Below are positions 9,671 to 21,330 of a DNA stretch of 64,000 nt, piece by piece; positions within the stretch are counted from its first letter, which is position 1, and every line of letters starts with the position of its first letter. The DNA is from Micromonospora sp. DSM 45708. Its GTDB lineage: Bacteria > Actinomycetota > Actinomycetes > Mycobacteriales > Micromonosporaceae. Made by a program: the position numbers and the translations under genes. The DNA lies in assembly GCF_039566955.1 (NCBI RefSeq), contig NZ_CP154796.1:4340001-4404000 (forward strand), given 5' to 3'. Below the pieces are notes generated by a model. That model worked only from the letters and a program-made list of their open reading frames with translations, was not told the origin of the DNA and made no database searches.

Positions 9671-10903
9671 TCAGGGCTCGACGCGCTGACCCTTGCCGAT
9701 GACGACGATGCCGTTGTCGGAGACGGTGTAACGCTGGCGGTCCTTCTCCAGGTCGACGCCGATCTCGGCGCCCTCCGGCACGTAGACGTTCTTGTCCAGG
9801 ATCGCGCGGCGGACGACCGCGTGCCGGCCGATCTCGACACCCTCCATCAGCACGGCGCCGTCGACGTGCGCCCAGGAGTGCACCTTCACCTTGGGCGAGA
9901 CGATCGAGTTCTCCACCAGCGAGCCGGAGATCACCGCCCCGGGCGAGACCATCGAGCCGACCGCCCGGCCGACCCGCTCGCCCCACTGGTGGACGAACTT
10001 CGCCGGCGGGTACGGCGGCTGGTCGGTGTAGATCGGCCAGTCGAAGTTGTAGAGGTTGAACACCGGGTGCACGTTGATCAGATCCATGTGCGCGTCGTAG
10101 AACGAGTCGAGCGTCCCCACGTCACGCCAGTAGCCGCGGTCCCGGTCGGTACTGCCCGGCACCTCGTTGTCCTTGAAGTCGTAGACGTTGGCCTCGCCAC
10201 GCTCGACCAGCATCGGGATGATGCTGCCGCCCATGTCGTGCTTGCTGGTCCGGTCCTCCGCGTCGCGCTCGACCGCCTCGCAGAGCGCGCCCGTGGAGAA
10301 CACGTAGTTCCCCATCGAGGCGTAGATCTGGTCGGGGGCGTCGGGCAGGCCCACCGCGTCGGTGGGCTTCTCCCGGAACGCCCGGATCCGCTTGCCGTCC
10401 TCGCCGACCTCGATCACGCCGAACTGGTCGGCCATGCTCAGTGGCTGGCGGATGCCGGCCACCGTCACGCCGGCTCCGGAGGCGATGTGGTCCTCCACCA
10501 TCTGCCGGGGGTCCATCCGGTAGATGTGGTCGGCGCCGAAGACGATCACGTGGTCGGGCTGTTCGTCGTTGATCAGGTTGAAGCTCTGGTAGATCGCGTC
10601 GGCCGAGCCGGCGAACCACCACGGGCCGCGGCGCTGCTGCGCCGGCACCGGCGTGACGTAGTTGCCGAGCAGCGTCGACATCCGCCAGGTCTTGGTGATG
10701 TGACGGTCCAGGGAGTGGGACTTGTACTGGGTCAGCACGACGATCTTGAGAAAGCCGGCGTTCGCCAGGTTGGACAGGACGAAGTCGACCATGCGGTACA
10801 TCCCGCCGAAGGGGACGGCCGGCTTCGCCCGGTCGGTGGTCAGGGGCATCAGGCGCTTGCCCTCCCCGCCGGCCAGGACGATCGCGAGCACCTTGGCAGC
10901 CAT
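9671..10903 (-). CDS. glgC: Glucose-1-phosphate adenylyltransferase (ADP-glucose pyrophosphorylase)
   Basis: Makes ADP-glucose from glucose-1-P and ATP. 410 residues. The N-terminal pyrophosphorylase signature [25 protein letters not shown] is followed by KSHSLDRHI and [28 protein letters not shown] and [12 protein letters not shown] complete the active site. The C-terminal part is the left-handed beta-helix ([29 protein letters not shown]). It is divergent from glgM, as in mycobacteria, and followed by pgm. Product use by GlgM (maltose-1-P synthesis) is inferred from context. Confidence 0.95.
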   Translation of the reverse strand: MAAKVLAIVLAGGEGKRLMPLTTDRAKPAVPFGGMYRMVDFVLSNLANAGFLKIVVLTQYKSHSLDRHITKTWRMSTLLGNYVTPVPAQQRRGPWWFAGSADAIYQSFNLINDEQPDHVIVFGADHIYRMDPRQMVEDHIASGAGVTVAGIRQPLSMADQFGVIEVGEDGKRIRAFREKPTDAVGLPDAPDQIYASMGNYVFSTGALCEAVERDAEDRTSKHDMGGSIIPMLVERGEANVYDFKDNEVPGSTDRDRGYWRDVGTLDSFYDAHMDLINVHPVFNLYNFDWPIYTDQPPYPPAKFVHQWGERVGRAVGSMVSPGAVISGSLVENSIVSPKVKVHSWAHVDGAVLMEGVEIGRHAVVRRAILDKNVYVPEGAEIGVDLEKDRQRYTVSDNGIVVIGKGQRVEP

Positions 10904-10985
10904 GGTCAGACGCTATCCACCCGGGAGCGACTTCACCACTCGGACGGCCACACTTGCGTACCCGGTGCGATCCGGCGGTCTGCAC

Positions 10986-10991
10986 TAGGGT
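10986..10991 (+). promoter_or_regulatory. -10 element of glgM, predicting a leaderless transcript
   Basis: TAGGGT ends 6 nt before the ATG at 10998, the spacing expected if transcription begins at or next to the start codon. No Shine-Dalgarno sequence precedes the ATG. No good -35 is visible at 17-18 nt. It lies in the 94-bp glgC/glgM divergent region. Confidence 0.5.
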
Positions 10992-10997
10992 GCGGGC

Positions 10998-12203
10998 ATG
11001 GCACCGTTGCGCGTCGACCTGCTCACCCGTGAATACCCGCCGGAGGTCTACGGCGGGGCCGGGGTGCACGTGGAATACCTGGCCCGTGAGCTGCGCCGCC
11101 TCGCCGAGGTGCGGGTGCACTGCTTCGGCGCGCCCCGCGACGAGCCGGGCGTCACCGCGTACGCCGAGCCGGCCGGGCTGGCCGGCGCGAACGCCGCGCT
11201 GCGCGTCATGGGCGTCGACCTGGAGATGGCCGCCGGCACGGCCGGCACCGACGTGGTGCACAGCCACACCTGGTACGCCAACCTCGCCGGGCACACCGCG
11301 AAGCTGCTGCACGGGGTGCCGCACGTGGTGAGCGCGCACAGCCTGGAGCCGCTGCGCCCGTGGAAGGCCGAACAGCTCGGTGGCGGGTACGCGCTCTCCT
11401 CCTGGTGCGAGCGGACCGCGTACGAGAGCGCCGACGCGATCATCGCGGTGAGCGAGGGCATGCGGCGCGACGTGCTCACCGCGTACCCGGCGGTGGACCC
11501 GGACCGGGTCCGGGTCGTCTACAACGGCATCGACACCGCGCAGTACGCCCCGGACCGGAACACCGACGTGCTCGACCGGCTCGGCATCGACCCGGCCCGA
11601 CCCAGCGTGGTCTACGTCGGGCGGATCACCCGGCAGAAGGGCCTGCCGTACCTGCTGCGCGCGGCCCGGGAGCTGCCCGCCGACACCCAGCTCGTGCTGC
11701 TGGCCGGCGCGCCGGACACACCGGAGATCGGCGCCGAGGTGGAGGAGCTGGCCGCCGAGCTGCGGGCGAAGCGCTCGGGCGTGGTCTGGGTGGCGGCGAT
11801 GCTGCCCAAGCACGAGGTGATCCAGGTGCTCACGCACGCCACGATCTTCGTCTGCCCGTCCGTCTACGAGCCGATGGGCATCGTCAACCTGGAGGCGATG
11901 GCCTGCGAGACGGCGGTGGTGGCCACCGCCACCGGCGGCATCCCGGAGGTGGTCGCCGACGGCGAGACCGGGCTGCTGGTGCCGATCGAGCAGGCCGCCG
12001 ACGGCTCCGGCACGCCGCGGGACCCGGACCGTTTCGTGGCCGACCTGGCCGCCCGGATGAACGAGCTGCTGGCCGACCCGGCGCGCATCGCGGCATTCGG
12101 CGCGGCAGGCCGACAGCGCGCCGTCGACCACTTCTCCTGGCCCGCAATCGCCGCCCAAACCCTCGCCCTCTACCACTCCGTGAAGGGAGGGGCCCCTTCT
12201 TGA
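10998..12203 (+). CDS. glgM: Alpha-maltose-1-phosphate synthase / glycogen synthase (GT4)
   Basis: GT4 enzyme of 401 residues, of the actinobacterial glgA/glgM type: LLTREYPPEVYGGAGVHVEYLARELRR, HSHTWYANLAGHTAKLLHGVPHVVSAHSLEPLRPW, VYVGRITRQKGLPYLLRAA, and FVCPSVYEPMGIVNLEAMACETAVVATATGG. In mycobacteria this protein joins ADP-glucose and glucose-1-P to give maltose-1-P. Its location divergent from glgC and upstream of glgE/glgB supports that role here. The last codons (VKGGAPS and the stop) lie inside a GGGGCCCC repeat copy, so the C-terminus is probably repeat-derived. A classical glycogen synthase activity is the alternative. Confidence 0.9.
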   Translation: MAPLRVDLLTREYPPEVYGGAGVHVEYLARELRRLAEVRVHCFGAPRDEPGVTAYAEPAGLAGANAALRVMGVDLEMAAGTAGTDVVHSHTWYANLAGHTAKLLHGVPHVVSAHSLEPLRPWKAEQLGGGYALSSWCERTAYESADAIIAVSEGMRRDVLTAYPAVDPDRVRVVYNGIDTAQYAPDRNTDVLDRLGIDPARPSVVYVGRITRQKGLPYLLRAARELPADTQLVLLAGAPDTPEIGAEVEELAAELRAKRSGVVWVAAMLPKHEVIQVLTHATIFVCPSVYEPMGIVNLEAMACETAVVATATGGIPEVVADGETGLLVPIEQAADGSGTPRDPDRFVADLAARMNELLADPARIAAFGAAGRQRAVDHFSWPAIAAQTLALYHSVKGGAPS

Positions 12204-12232
12204 CGCCTCCGGTAGAGGCGGGGCCCCTTCTC
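12182..12232. repeat. Tandem pair of GGGGCCCC-centred repeats
   Basis: Two copies share the core GGGGCCCCTTCT: 12182-12200 and 12215-12232, 14 bp apart. Each is centred on a short palindrome able to form a hairpin. The first copy overlaps the 3' end of glgM and its stop codon. The position at a gene end suggests transcription termination, but no T-run follows. Confidence 0.6.
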
Positions 12233-12276
12233 ACCGTGTCGGCCGGGCGGGTGTGCGTTCCGCCGCGACCCGGCTC

Positions 12277-12393
12277 ATGACGTGGCTCGCTCAAGGCGGC
12301 CCGGCCACCAACGGCTACCGGGTCCTCGACGTGCGGCAGGCGCCCGACCGCCCCGGCCGGGAGTTCGTGTTCGTCACCCAACGGTCGGCCTAG
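12277..12393 (+). CDS. Possible small protein (38 aa), unknown
   Basis: A short open frame beginning MTWLAQGGPATNG and ending FVTQRSA-stop. Almost every third codon position is G or C, which is coding-like but weak evidence in this genome. There is no Shine-Dalgarno and no recognisable domain. An in-frame GTG 24 bp upstream could extend it. It may be a decayed gene end. A 7-bp hairpin (12414-12430, CGCGACC/GGTCGCG) follows 20 bp downstream. Confidence 0.22.
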   Translation: MTWLAQGGPATNGYRVLDVRQAPDRPGREFVFVTQRSA

Positions 12394-12475
12394 GCCGGCG
12401 CTGGTCCGCCACACGCGACCGCCGGTCGCGGCCCGCCGGCAAACTCCGGCGACATCGGCGGCCGTCCCCGTCAGG

Positions 12476-13258
12476 ATGGCCGACATGGCAGAGCCCGTCC
12501 GGACGGCCGGCACGCAGGACGTCGAAGTCGTCGTCGCCCACCGCCAGCGCGCGACGCTGCGCGTCGGCGACGTGTTCCTGAAGGTCGACGGCGACCCGTC
12601 GCACGCCGACATCGAGATGCGGGCGATGGCCCTCGCGCCGATACCGACCCCGGCGATCCGCTGGCACGAACCGCCCGTGCTCGCGATCGCCGCCGTGCCC
12701 GGCACGGCACTCGGCCGCCTGGGCGAACCGTCGGCCGCCTCGCCGGCGGCGTGGGCCGCCACGGGCGCCGCCGTCCGGCGGCTGCACGACGCGCCGTTGC
12801 CGCCGTGGCCGGGGCAGCGGCTCGACGACGTGGCGGCCGAACTCGACCGCGAGTGCGCGTGGCTGCTCGCCAACGCCGCCCTGCCCGCCGAGGTGATCCG
12901 GCGCAACCGGGAGATCGCCGGGGCCGCGCTCCGGCCGTGGAAACCGGCGTTCATCCACGGTGACCTCCAGATCACCCACGTGTTCGTCGACGGCGACGAG
13001 GTCACCGGCGTCATCGACTGGTCCGAGGCCGCTCCCGGCGACGCCATGGCCGACCTCGCGACCCTGACGCTCGGGCACGAGGAACGCCTGGACGACCTGC
13101 TCGCGGGCTACGGCGCCGACGCGGACCGGGAGGTGATCCGCGCCTGGTGGTCGCTGCGCAGCCTGGTGGCGTCGCCCTGGCTGATCGAGCACGGCTTCGA
13201 TCCGGACGCGCCGGGATGCGAGTTCGACGTGCTCCGGGCGCGGATGCGGGAACCCTAG
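12476..13258 (+). CDS. Aminoglycoside phosphotransferase (APH)-fold protein
   Basis: Small-molecule kinase fold, 260 residues. It has an N-terminal lobe with LRVGDVFLKVDGD (the lysine of the ATP site), a LHDAPLPPWPGQRLDD hinge, the catalytic loop FIHGDLQITHV (H161, D163) and the metal-site VIDWSEA. Where APH enzymes normally have Asn (HGDxxxxN) this protein has His168. The ATG at 12476 or 12485 can start it; CAGGAT 7 nt before 12485 would suit a leaderless start there. It sits alone between glgM and glgE. It is too short for maltokinase (Pep2/Mak). The substrate is unknown and an antibiotic-resistance function should not be assumed. Confidence 0.75.
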   Translation: MADMAEPVRTAGTQDVEVVVAHRQRATLRVGDVFLKVDGDPSHADIEMRAMALAPIPTPAIRWHEPPVLAIAAVPGTALGRLGEPSAASPAAWAATGAAVRRLHDAPLPPWPGQRLDDVAAELDRECAWLLANAALPAEVIRRNREIAGAALRPWKPAFIHGDLQITHVFVDGDEVTGVIDWSEAAPGDAMADLATLTLGHEERLDDLLAGYGADADREVIRAWWSLRSLVASPWLIEHGFDPDAPGCEFDVLRARMREP

Positions 13259-13362
13259 ACCGGCCGGCCGGCGGCGGGACGGGGCGGGCCGGCGGGGACG
13301 GCGCGGATGCGCCTGAGCCGGGTGCGAGACGCCGTAGCGGCGCAATGGGTGTGCGCGCATCG

Positions 13363-13424
13363 CTACCAACTTGATGGCGTGGACGAGTCACGAGGGCGAA
13401 CCGTCCACGCCATCAAGTTGGTAG
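13363..13424. repeat. Long hairpin repeat, copy A (perfect 23-bp arms)
   Basis: Perfect inverted repeat, arms 13363-13385 and 13402-13424, with a 16-nt loop. The left arm contains AACTTGATGGCGTGGACG. A second copy with the same left-arm sequence lies at 52145-52207. It is intergenic, between the APH-fold gene and glgE. No T-run follows, so if it is a terminator it is of the actinobacterial hairpin-only kind. A non-autonomous repeat family is equally possible. Confidence 0.8.
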
Positions 13425-13511
13425 GCCGGCACGCGATGGGTGCCTGCGTGCGCCGGAGACGCCCATCGCGCGGCGGTGGGGCACCGACGGGGGCATCGGG
13501 GACGCTGTCGA

Positions 13512-13538
13512 GCGCGAGACGATCTCGCGCAGTAGGTT
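13512..13538 (+). promoter_or_regulatory. glgE promoter -10 with an overlapping inverted repeat (candidate operator)
   Basis: TAGGTT at 13533-13538 lies 6 nt before the GTG of glgE, which predicts a leaderless mRNA. Immediately upstream is an 8-bp perfect inverted repeat, GCGCGAGA (13512-13519), 3-nt spacer, TCTCGCGC (13523-13530), placed between the expected -35 and -10. This is the normal site for a repressor to act. The binding protein is unknown. Confidence 0.5.
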
Positions 13539-13544
13539 GGGCGG

Positions 13545-15628
<2,084 letters not shown>

Positions 15629-15641
<13 letters not shown>

Positions 15642-17731
15642 TCGCCGGTGAGGCGTACGACCCGCACGCCGTGCTCGGCGCCCACCCGGCCGACGGGAGC
15701 ACCACGATCCGGACGCTGCGCCGGGGCGCGGGCGAGGTGACGCTGCTCGTCGACGGCGACCGGCACCCGATGAAGCGGGTGCACGACGCCGGCGTCTTCG
15801 AGGCGGTGCTCCCCGGCGAGGTGCTCGACTACCGGGTGGAGGTGGACGGCGCGACGCTCGACGACCCGTACCGCTACCCGCCCACGCTCGGCGACCTGGA
15901 CCTGCATTTGATCGGCGAGGGCCGGCACGAGCGGCTCTGGGCGGCGCTCGGCGCCCGGGTCTTCGACGAGGGCGTGGCGTTCACGGTCTGGGCGCCCAAC
16001 GCGCGCGGCGTGCGGCTGGTCGGCGACGTCACCGGCTGGGGGCCGGACGACGGCTGGCCGATGCGGTCGCTCGGCTCCAGCGGCGTGTGGGAGATCTTCG
16101 TGCCCGGCGTGCCGGCCGGCAGCCGCTACAAGTACCGCGTCCTCGGCGCCGACGGCCGGTGGCGGGACAAGGCCGACCCGATGGCCACCCGCACCGAGGT
16201 GCCGCCGGCCACCGCGTCGGTGGTGCACCACTCCCGGTACGAGTGGGGCGACGCGGAGTGGCTGGAGCACCGGGCGACGCGGCAGCCGCACCAGGAGCCG
16301 ATGAGCGTGTACGAGGTGCACCTCGGCTCGTGGCGGCCCGGCCTCGGCTACCGCGAGCTGGCCGAGCAGTTGACCGCGTACGTCACCGAGATGGGCTTCA
16401 CCCATGTGGAGTTGCTGCCGGTGATGGAGCACCCGTTCGGCGGCTCGTGGGGCTACCAGGTCACCGGCTACTACGCGCCCACCGCCCGGTTCGGCGACCC
16501 GGACGACTTCCGTCACCTGGTGGACCGGCTGCACGCCGCCGGCATCGGGGTCATCCTCGACTGGGTGCCGGCGCACTTCCCGAAGGACGAGTGGGCCCTC
16601 GCGCGCTTCGACGGCACCCCGCTCTACGAGCACCCGGACCCGCGTCGCGGCGAGCACCCCGACTGGGGCACGTACGTCTTCGACTTCGGCCGCAACGAGG
16701 TCCGCAACTTCCTGGTCGCCAACGCGCTCTACTGGCTCGACGAGTTCCACGTCGACGGGCTGCGGGTCGACGCGGTCGCCTCGATGCTCTACCTCGACTA
16801 CTCGCGCCAGGAGGGGCAGTGGGCCCCGAACGTGCACGGCGGTCGGGAGAACCTGGAGGCCATCGCGTTGCTCCAGGAGGTCAACGCCACCGTCTACCGG
16901 CACCACCCGGGCGTGGTGATGGTCGCCGAGGAGTCCACCGCCTGGCCGGGCGTGACGCGGCCGACCTCCGACGGCGGGCTCGGGTTCGGGTTCAAGTGGA
17001 ACATGGGCTGGATGCACGACACCCTGCTCTACACCTCGAAGGACCCGATCTACCGGCAGCACCACCACCATCAGCTCACGTTCTCCCTGGCGTACGCGTG
17101 GAGCGAAAACTACGTGCTGCCGATCAGCCACGACGAGGTGGTGCACGGCAAGGGGTCGTTGACCGGCAAGATGCCCGGCGACACCTGGCAGCGGCTGGCG
17201 ACCACACGGGCGCTGCTGGCGTACATGTGGGCGCACCCCGGCAAGCAGTTGCTCTTCATGGGCTGCGAACTCGCCGACGACCGGGAGTGGAGCGAGGAAC
17301 GCGGCCTCGACTGGTACCTGACCCACGACCCGGCCCGCGCCGGGGTGCAGCGCCTGGTTGCCGACCTGAACCGCGCCTACCGGGACACCCCGGCGCTCTG
17401 GGCGCAGGACACCGACCCGGCCGGTTTCCGTTGGATCGCCGGGGACGACGTCGCCAACAACGCGGTGTCGTTCATCCGGATCGCCCCGGACGGCCGGACG
17501 CTGGTGTGCGTGGCGAACTTCTCCGCGACGCCGTTGGCGGACTACCGGATCGGCCTGCCGGCCGGCGGGACGTGGATCGAGGCGCTGAACACCGACGCCC
17601 ACCACTACGGCGGGTCCGGGGTGGGCAACCTGGGTGAGGTGCACGCCGAGAACGTCCCGTGGCACGGCCTGCCCGCCTCGGCGGCGTTGCAGGTGCCCCC
17701 GCTGGGCGTCCTCTGGCTCCGCCAGGGCTGA
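15629..17731 (+). CDS. glgB: 1,4-alpha-glucan branching enzyme
   Basis: Introduces alpha-1,6 branches into the glucan made by GlgE. About 700 residues. It opens with [19 protein letters not shown], then a CBM48 module ([22 protein letters not shown]) and the GH13_9 barrel. The nucleophile is Asp381 in [17 protein letters not shown] and the acid/base Glu434 in [25 protein letters not shown] is also present. The start at 15629 is inside the end of glgE (13-bp overlap), consistent with translational coupling. Together with pgm, glgC, glgM and glgE it completes the GlgE route; TreS and maltokinase are not in this window. Confidence 0.95.
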
Positions 17732-17748
17732 GGGCGACGGGCGGGGGG

Positions 17749-18825
17749 TCAGACCAGGTCGGCTTCGCGGAGGAGCTTCCACAGGCCGGCGCCGTCGGGG
17801 GCGCTGAGCCACTTCTGGCCGACCGGGCCGGAGGAGGATCGTCCCTGCGGCGCGGGCAGGCTACCGGCGAGCACGGACTGCGTCGGCGACAGCCGCCGGA
17901 TCGCCACGCCGGCCACATTGTCCGGGTGGGCGGCGGCGAACTCCCGGTAGATCTCCTGGTCGTGCTGCCCGTCGTCGCCGATGAGCAGCCAGCGCACCTC
18001 GGGAAACTCCCGCGCCAGCCGGGCCAGCGTGGCCCGCTTGTGCTCCCGCCCGCTGCGGAACCAGCGGTCGGCCGTCGGCCCCCAGTCGGTGAGCAGCAGC
18101 GGCCCGGCCGGGTAGAGGTGCCGGGACAGGAACCGGGTCAGCGTCGGCGCGACGTTCCAGGCGCCGGTGGAGAGGTAGAAGACCGGCGCGCCGGGGTGGG
18201 CGGTGGCCAGGCGCTCGTAGAGCACCGCCATGCCGGGCACGGCGTTGCGGGCGTGCTCGTCGAGCACGAACGTGTTCCACGCGGCCAGCATCGGCCGGGG
18301 CAGCGCGGTCACCATGACCGTGTCGTCGATGTCGGAGAGGATGCCGAACCGGACGTTCGGGTCGAGGATGCGCACCAGCGCCTCCACCGGCTCGGCGTCC
18401 GCCACGCTCAGCCGTACGCAGCCCCAGCCGGGGGTGAAGTCGCCCTCGACGACGGTGTCGACGAAGCCGCTGCGGTCCGCGGTCACCTCCTGGCGCACGC
18501 CGTTGACCTCGATGGTCACCCGGGCGTGCTTGGCCGGCAGGGTGGCGAAGCTGCGCCAGCCGCGCACCTTGTCCAGCCGGCCGCGGCGACGGGTGTCCGG
18601 GCGGCCCAGCAGCACCCGGCAGAGCACCCGCGCCCAGCCCGGCGCGCCGTAACCGGCGTACGCGATGATGTTGGGCTGCCATCCGGTGCGCCGCAACCGG
18701 CGCTCCACCAGGCCGTGCAGCGCGTCCTCGATGCGCGCGGCGCGGTGCAGTTGGGGCACGGCGAGCTGGTCCGGTGGTGTGGGCGGCACGTAGCAACCCT
18801 GCCACAACCGGCCGGACCCGGCCAC
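17749..18825 (-). CDS. App1-type phosphatase (DUF2183 family)
   Basis: HAD-like phosphatase related to the yeast App1 phosphatidate phosphatase. 358 residues. The catalytic motif is DIDDT at residues 165-169 in RFGILSDIDDTVMVTALPRP, followed by VFYLSTGAWN and LLIGDDGQHDQEIYREFA, which are the characteristic blocks of the family. An N-terminal domain (residues 45-145) resembles the beta-rich App1 N-terminal region. The GTG start at 18825 is the longest plausible; a later GTG exists. It converges with glgB. The bacterial substrate is not known; lipid phosphatase activity is inference by family. Confidence 0.85.
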   Translation of the reverse strand: MAGSGRLWQGCYVPPTPPDQLAVPQLHRAARIEDALHGLVERRLRRTGWQPNIIAYAGYGAPGWARVLCRVLLGRPDTRRRGRLDKVRGWRSFATLPAKHARVTIEVNGVRQEVTADRSGFVDTVVEGDFTPGWGCVRLSVADAEPVEALVRILDPNVRFGILSDIDDTVMVTALPRPMLAAWNTFVLDEHARNAVPGMAVLYERLATAHPGAPVFYLSTGAWNVAPTLTRFLSRHLYPAGPLLLTDWGPTADRWFRSGREHKRATLARLAREFPEVRWLLIGDDGQHDQEIYREFAAAHPDNVAGVAIRRLSPTQSVLAGSLPAPQGRSSSGPVGQKWLSAPDGAGLWKLLREADLV

Positions 18826-18907
18826 GCGAGTGATCTACGCCGATCCACCCCGGCGCCGGCCGGCGGCGTGACAGACTGCGGTCGAGGCGACGACGGGGGC
18901 GTTGGTC

Positions 18908-20509
18908 GTGTCGCAGGTGAAGCGGGACGCAACGGGCCGGCCGGACGCGCCGGCGCTGGTGGCGTTGCTGCTCGGCGCGGTCGGGGTCGGCTACCGGCTG
19001 GTGCTGACGCTGTTCACGGTGCCCGCCTCGAACAGCGACGAGGCCACGTTCGGGCTGGCCGCCCTGCACATCGCCGGCGGCCACGAGCGGCCGGTCTTCC
19101 TCTACGGTCAGCGCTACATGGGGATGCTGGAGTCGTACCTGGCCGCGCCGCTGGTGGGCTGGGCCGGGCCGAGCTGGCCGGTGCTGCGGCTGCCGCTGCT
19201 CGCGCTCTACGCGATCTTCCTGTGGCTGGCGTACCGGTTGACCCGCCGGCTGTTCTCCCCCTGGCTGGCCGTGGCCGTGGTGGGGCTGCTGGCGCTCGGC
19301 TCGGAGCGGGTGGTCCGGGACCAGCTCACCGTGGTCGGCGGCCGGCCCGAGGTCAAGCCGGCGGTGCTGGCGTTGCTGCTGCTCGCGGTCGCGCTCGGCG
19401 AGCGGCGGGTGCGGCACCGCTGGCTCGCCACCGGCGCGTTCGGGCTGCTCACCGGGCTGGCGCTCTGGTCGGACTGGCTGATCACGCCCTACCTGCTGGT
19501 GGCCGCCGTGGTGCTGGTCCTGGCCGCCCCGCGGGACCTGGTCGGCTGGCCCGGCGTGCTGTTGGCCGTCGGTTTCGCCGTGGGCGTCGCGCCGATGATC
19601 AAGGACAACGTGGTGGCGCCGGCCGGACAGGACTCGCTGTCGGTGTTCCGGGAGATCAGCACGAAGGAGGGCGTCGCCCCGTCGCTCGCGGCACGGCTGC
19701 ACGGCGGACTGCTGGAGGGGGTGCCGCTGGCGTCCGGGCTCTGCCCGATGGACGGCTGCGCGGGCTGGGCGCAGTGGTTCGGCGTGCTCTACCCGGTGCT
19801 GCTGGTGACCGCCGCCGGGCTCGGCGTGGTCGCGTACCGCCGGGCCGGGGACCAGGCCGCGCGGGTCCGGGCCACGGCGGTCCTCGCGCTGGTCGCCGGC
19901 GCCGCGTTGACGCTGCTGGCGTACGTGCGCAGCCCGCTCGCCGCGACCGACCCGGTGGGCGACGCGCGCTACCTGTCGGTGTTGCAGATCTCGCTGCCGG
20001 TGGTGCTCTGGCCGCTCTGGCGGGCCGCCGCGTCCACCTTCCGTGCCACCGCCGGCTGGGCGGCCCGGCTGCGCGGCGTTCCGGCCGCCGCGGCGCTGGC
20101 CGGGCTGACCGCCGCCACGCTGGCCGGCACCGCCGCGTTCGTCGTCGGCCTGCCGGGGGTACGCGCCGACGAGCGGGACGCCCGCCGGCTCGCCGGCGCG
20201 GTGCTGCGCGCCGGGCTGCACGAGGTGTACGGCGACTACTGGACCTGCAATCGGCTGATCTTCAACACCGGCGAGGCGGTGGCCTGCGGTGTGCTGGACG
20301 GCAACCTGACGCCGGGGCAGAACCGCTACCCGGCGTACTGGCGGCGGGTGGGGCGGGCGGCCCGGCCCGGGTACGTGGTCACGGTCGGGTCGCCCGCCGA
20401 GCGCGGCCTGCGGCGGCTGCTGGGCGGGCGGGCCGACGCGGCGGTGGTGGCCGAGGTCGGGCACAGTCGCGTGTACCACCCGGAGCACGCCGTGCGGCCG
20501 TGGCGCTGA
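18908..20509 (+). CDS. GT39-like (GT-C fold) membrane glycosyltransferase candidate
   Basis: Polytopic membrane protein of about 533 residues with roughly ten hydrophobic helices. Near the N-terminus, in the first external loop, is NSDEATFGLAALHIAGG, an Asp-Glu pair in the place used by GT-C glycosyltransferases for catalysis or metal binding, followed by FLYGQRYMGMLESYLAAPL. The C-terminal part after the last helix is a soluble domain of about 110 residues with DYWTCNRLIFNTGEAVACGV. GTG at 18908 is preferred over TTG at 18902. It would transfer a sugar from a polyprenyl-phosphate donor outside the membrane, but acceptor and sugar are unknown. It is divergent from the App1-type gene. Confidence 0.7.
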   Translation: MSQVKRDATGRPDAPALVALLLGAVGVGYRLVLTLFTVPASNSDEATFGLAALHIAGGHERPVFLYGQRYMGMLESYLAAPLVGWAGPSWPVLRLPLLALYAIFLWLAYRLTRRLFSPWLAVAVVGLLALGSERVVRDQLTVVGGRPEVKPAVLALLLLAVALGERRVRHRWLATGAFGLLTGLALWSDWLITPYLLVAAVVLVLAAPRDLVGWPGVLLAVGFAVGVAPMIKDNVVAPAGQDSLSVFREISTKEGVAPSLAARLHGGLLEGVPLASGLCPMDGCAGWAQWFGVLYPVLLVTAAGLGVVAYRRAGDQAARVRATAVLALVAGAALTLLAYVRSPLAATDPVGDARYLSVLQISLPVVLWPLWRAAASTFRATAGWAARLRGVPAAAALAGLTAATLAGTAAFVVGLPGVRADERDARRLAGAVLRAGLHEVYGDYWTCNRLIFNTGEAVACGVLDGNLTPGQNRYPAYWRRVGRAARPGYVVTVGSPAERGLRRLLGGRADAAVVAEVGHSRVYHPEHAVRPWR

Positions 20510-20519
20510 GGTCCGCCCG

Positions 20520-20525
20520 TACGCT
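20520..20525 (+). promoter_or_regulatory. -10 element of yaaA, leaderless
   Basis: TACGCT ends 6 nt before the ATG at 20532. There is no Shine-Dalgarno. This spacing predicts transcription from the start codon and supports ATG 20532 over GTG 20526 as the start. Confidence 0.45.
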
Positions 20526-20531
20526 GTGCCG

Positions 20532-21329
20532 ATGCTCATCCTGCTGCCCCCGTCCGAGGGCAAGGCCGACGCCGGCACCGGCCGCCGGCTGGACCTGTCC
20601 CGGCTGTCCCTGCCCGAGCTGAACCCGGCCCGGGACGCGGTGCTGGACGCGCTCGTCGCGCTGTGCGCCGGGCCGGACGAGGCCGCCGCCCGGGACGCGT
20701 TGGGCCTGAGCGAGGGGCAGCGCGGCGAACTGCGACGCAACGCGCGACTGCGGGTGGCGGCGACCGCGCCGGCCGGGCGGCTCTACACCGGCGTGCTCTA
20801 CGAGGCACTCGGCCTGGCCACGCTCCCCCCGACGGCGGAGCGGGCCGCCCGCCGGTCGGTGCTGATCAGCTCCGGCCTGTGGGGCGCGGTGCGGCTCGCC
20901 GACCGGGTGCCGCCGTACCGCTGCCCGATCGGGGCGCGGCTGCCGGGGATCGGGGCGCTGTCGGCGTACTGGCGGGCCGCGCTGGGCCCGGCCGTGACGG
21001 CGGCGGCGGGCCGCGGTCCGGTGCTGGACCTGCGCTCCGGCGCGTACGCGGCCACCTGGACGCCACGGGGCCCGGTCGCCGACCGGACGGTGACGGTGCG
21101 GGTGCTGCACGAGCGGCTGGTGGACGGGGCGCCGTCGCGGTCGGTGGTGAGCCACTTCAACAAGGCCACCAAGGGGCGACTGGTCCGGGACCTGCTGCTC
21201 GCCGACGCCCGCCCGCGCAGCGCCGACGCGCTGGTGGGGGCGCTACGCGACCTGGGGCACACGGTCGAGGAGGGTCCCCGCACGGCCGGCCGGCCCCGGC
21301 AGCTCGACGTCGTCGTCACCGAACTCTGA
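20532..21329 (+). CDS. yaaA: Peroxide stress protein YaaA (DUF328)
   Basis: 265-residue cytosolic protein. It starts MLILLPPSEGKADAGTG, the conserved YaaA opening, and contains RLYTGVLYEALGL, SGLWGAVRLADRVPPYRCPIGARLPG, LDLRSGAYAATW and SHFNKATKGRLVRDLL, all family blocks. In E. coli YaaA limits intracellular iron during peroxide stress and binds DNA; that role here is by family only. It follows the GT39-like gene by 22 bp but has its own predicted promoter. Confidence 0.92.
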   Translation: MLILLPPSEGKADAGTGRRLDLSRLSLPELNPARDAVLDALVALCAGPDEAAARDALGLSEGQRGELRRNARLRVAATAPAGRLYTGVLYEALGLATLPPTAERAARRSVLISSGLWGAVRLADRVPPYRCPIGARLPGIGALSAYWRAALGPAVTAAAGRGPVLDLRSGAYAATWTPRGPVADRTVTVRVLHERLVDGAPSRSVVSHFNKATKGRLVRDLLLADARPRSADALVGALRDLGHTVEEGPRTAGRPRQLDVVVTEL

Positions 21330-21330
21330 G

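Noticed and set aside
12476..13258. Antibiotic resistance gene (aminoglycoside phosphotransferase)
   Set aside because: Only the fold is supported; the catalytic loop departs from resistance enzymes and there is no mobile or resistance context.
13363..13424. Hairpin as a possible CRISPR unit
   Set aside because: There are only two copies 39 kb apart, no regular spacers and no cas genes.
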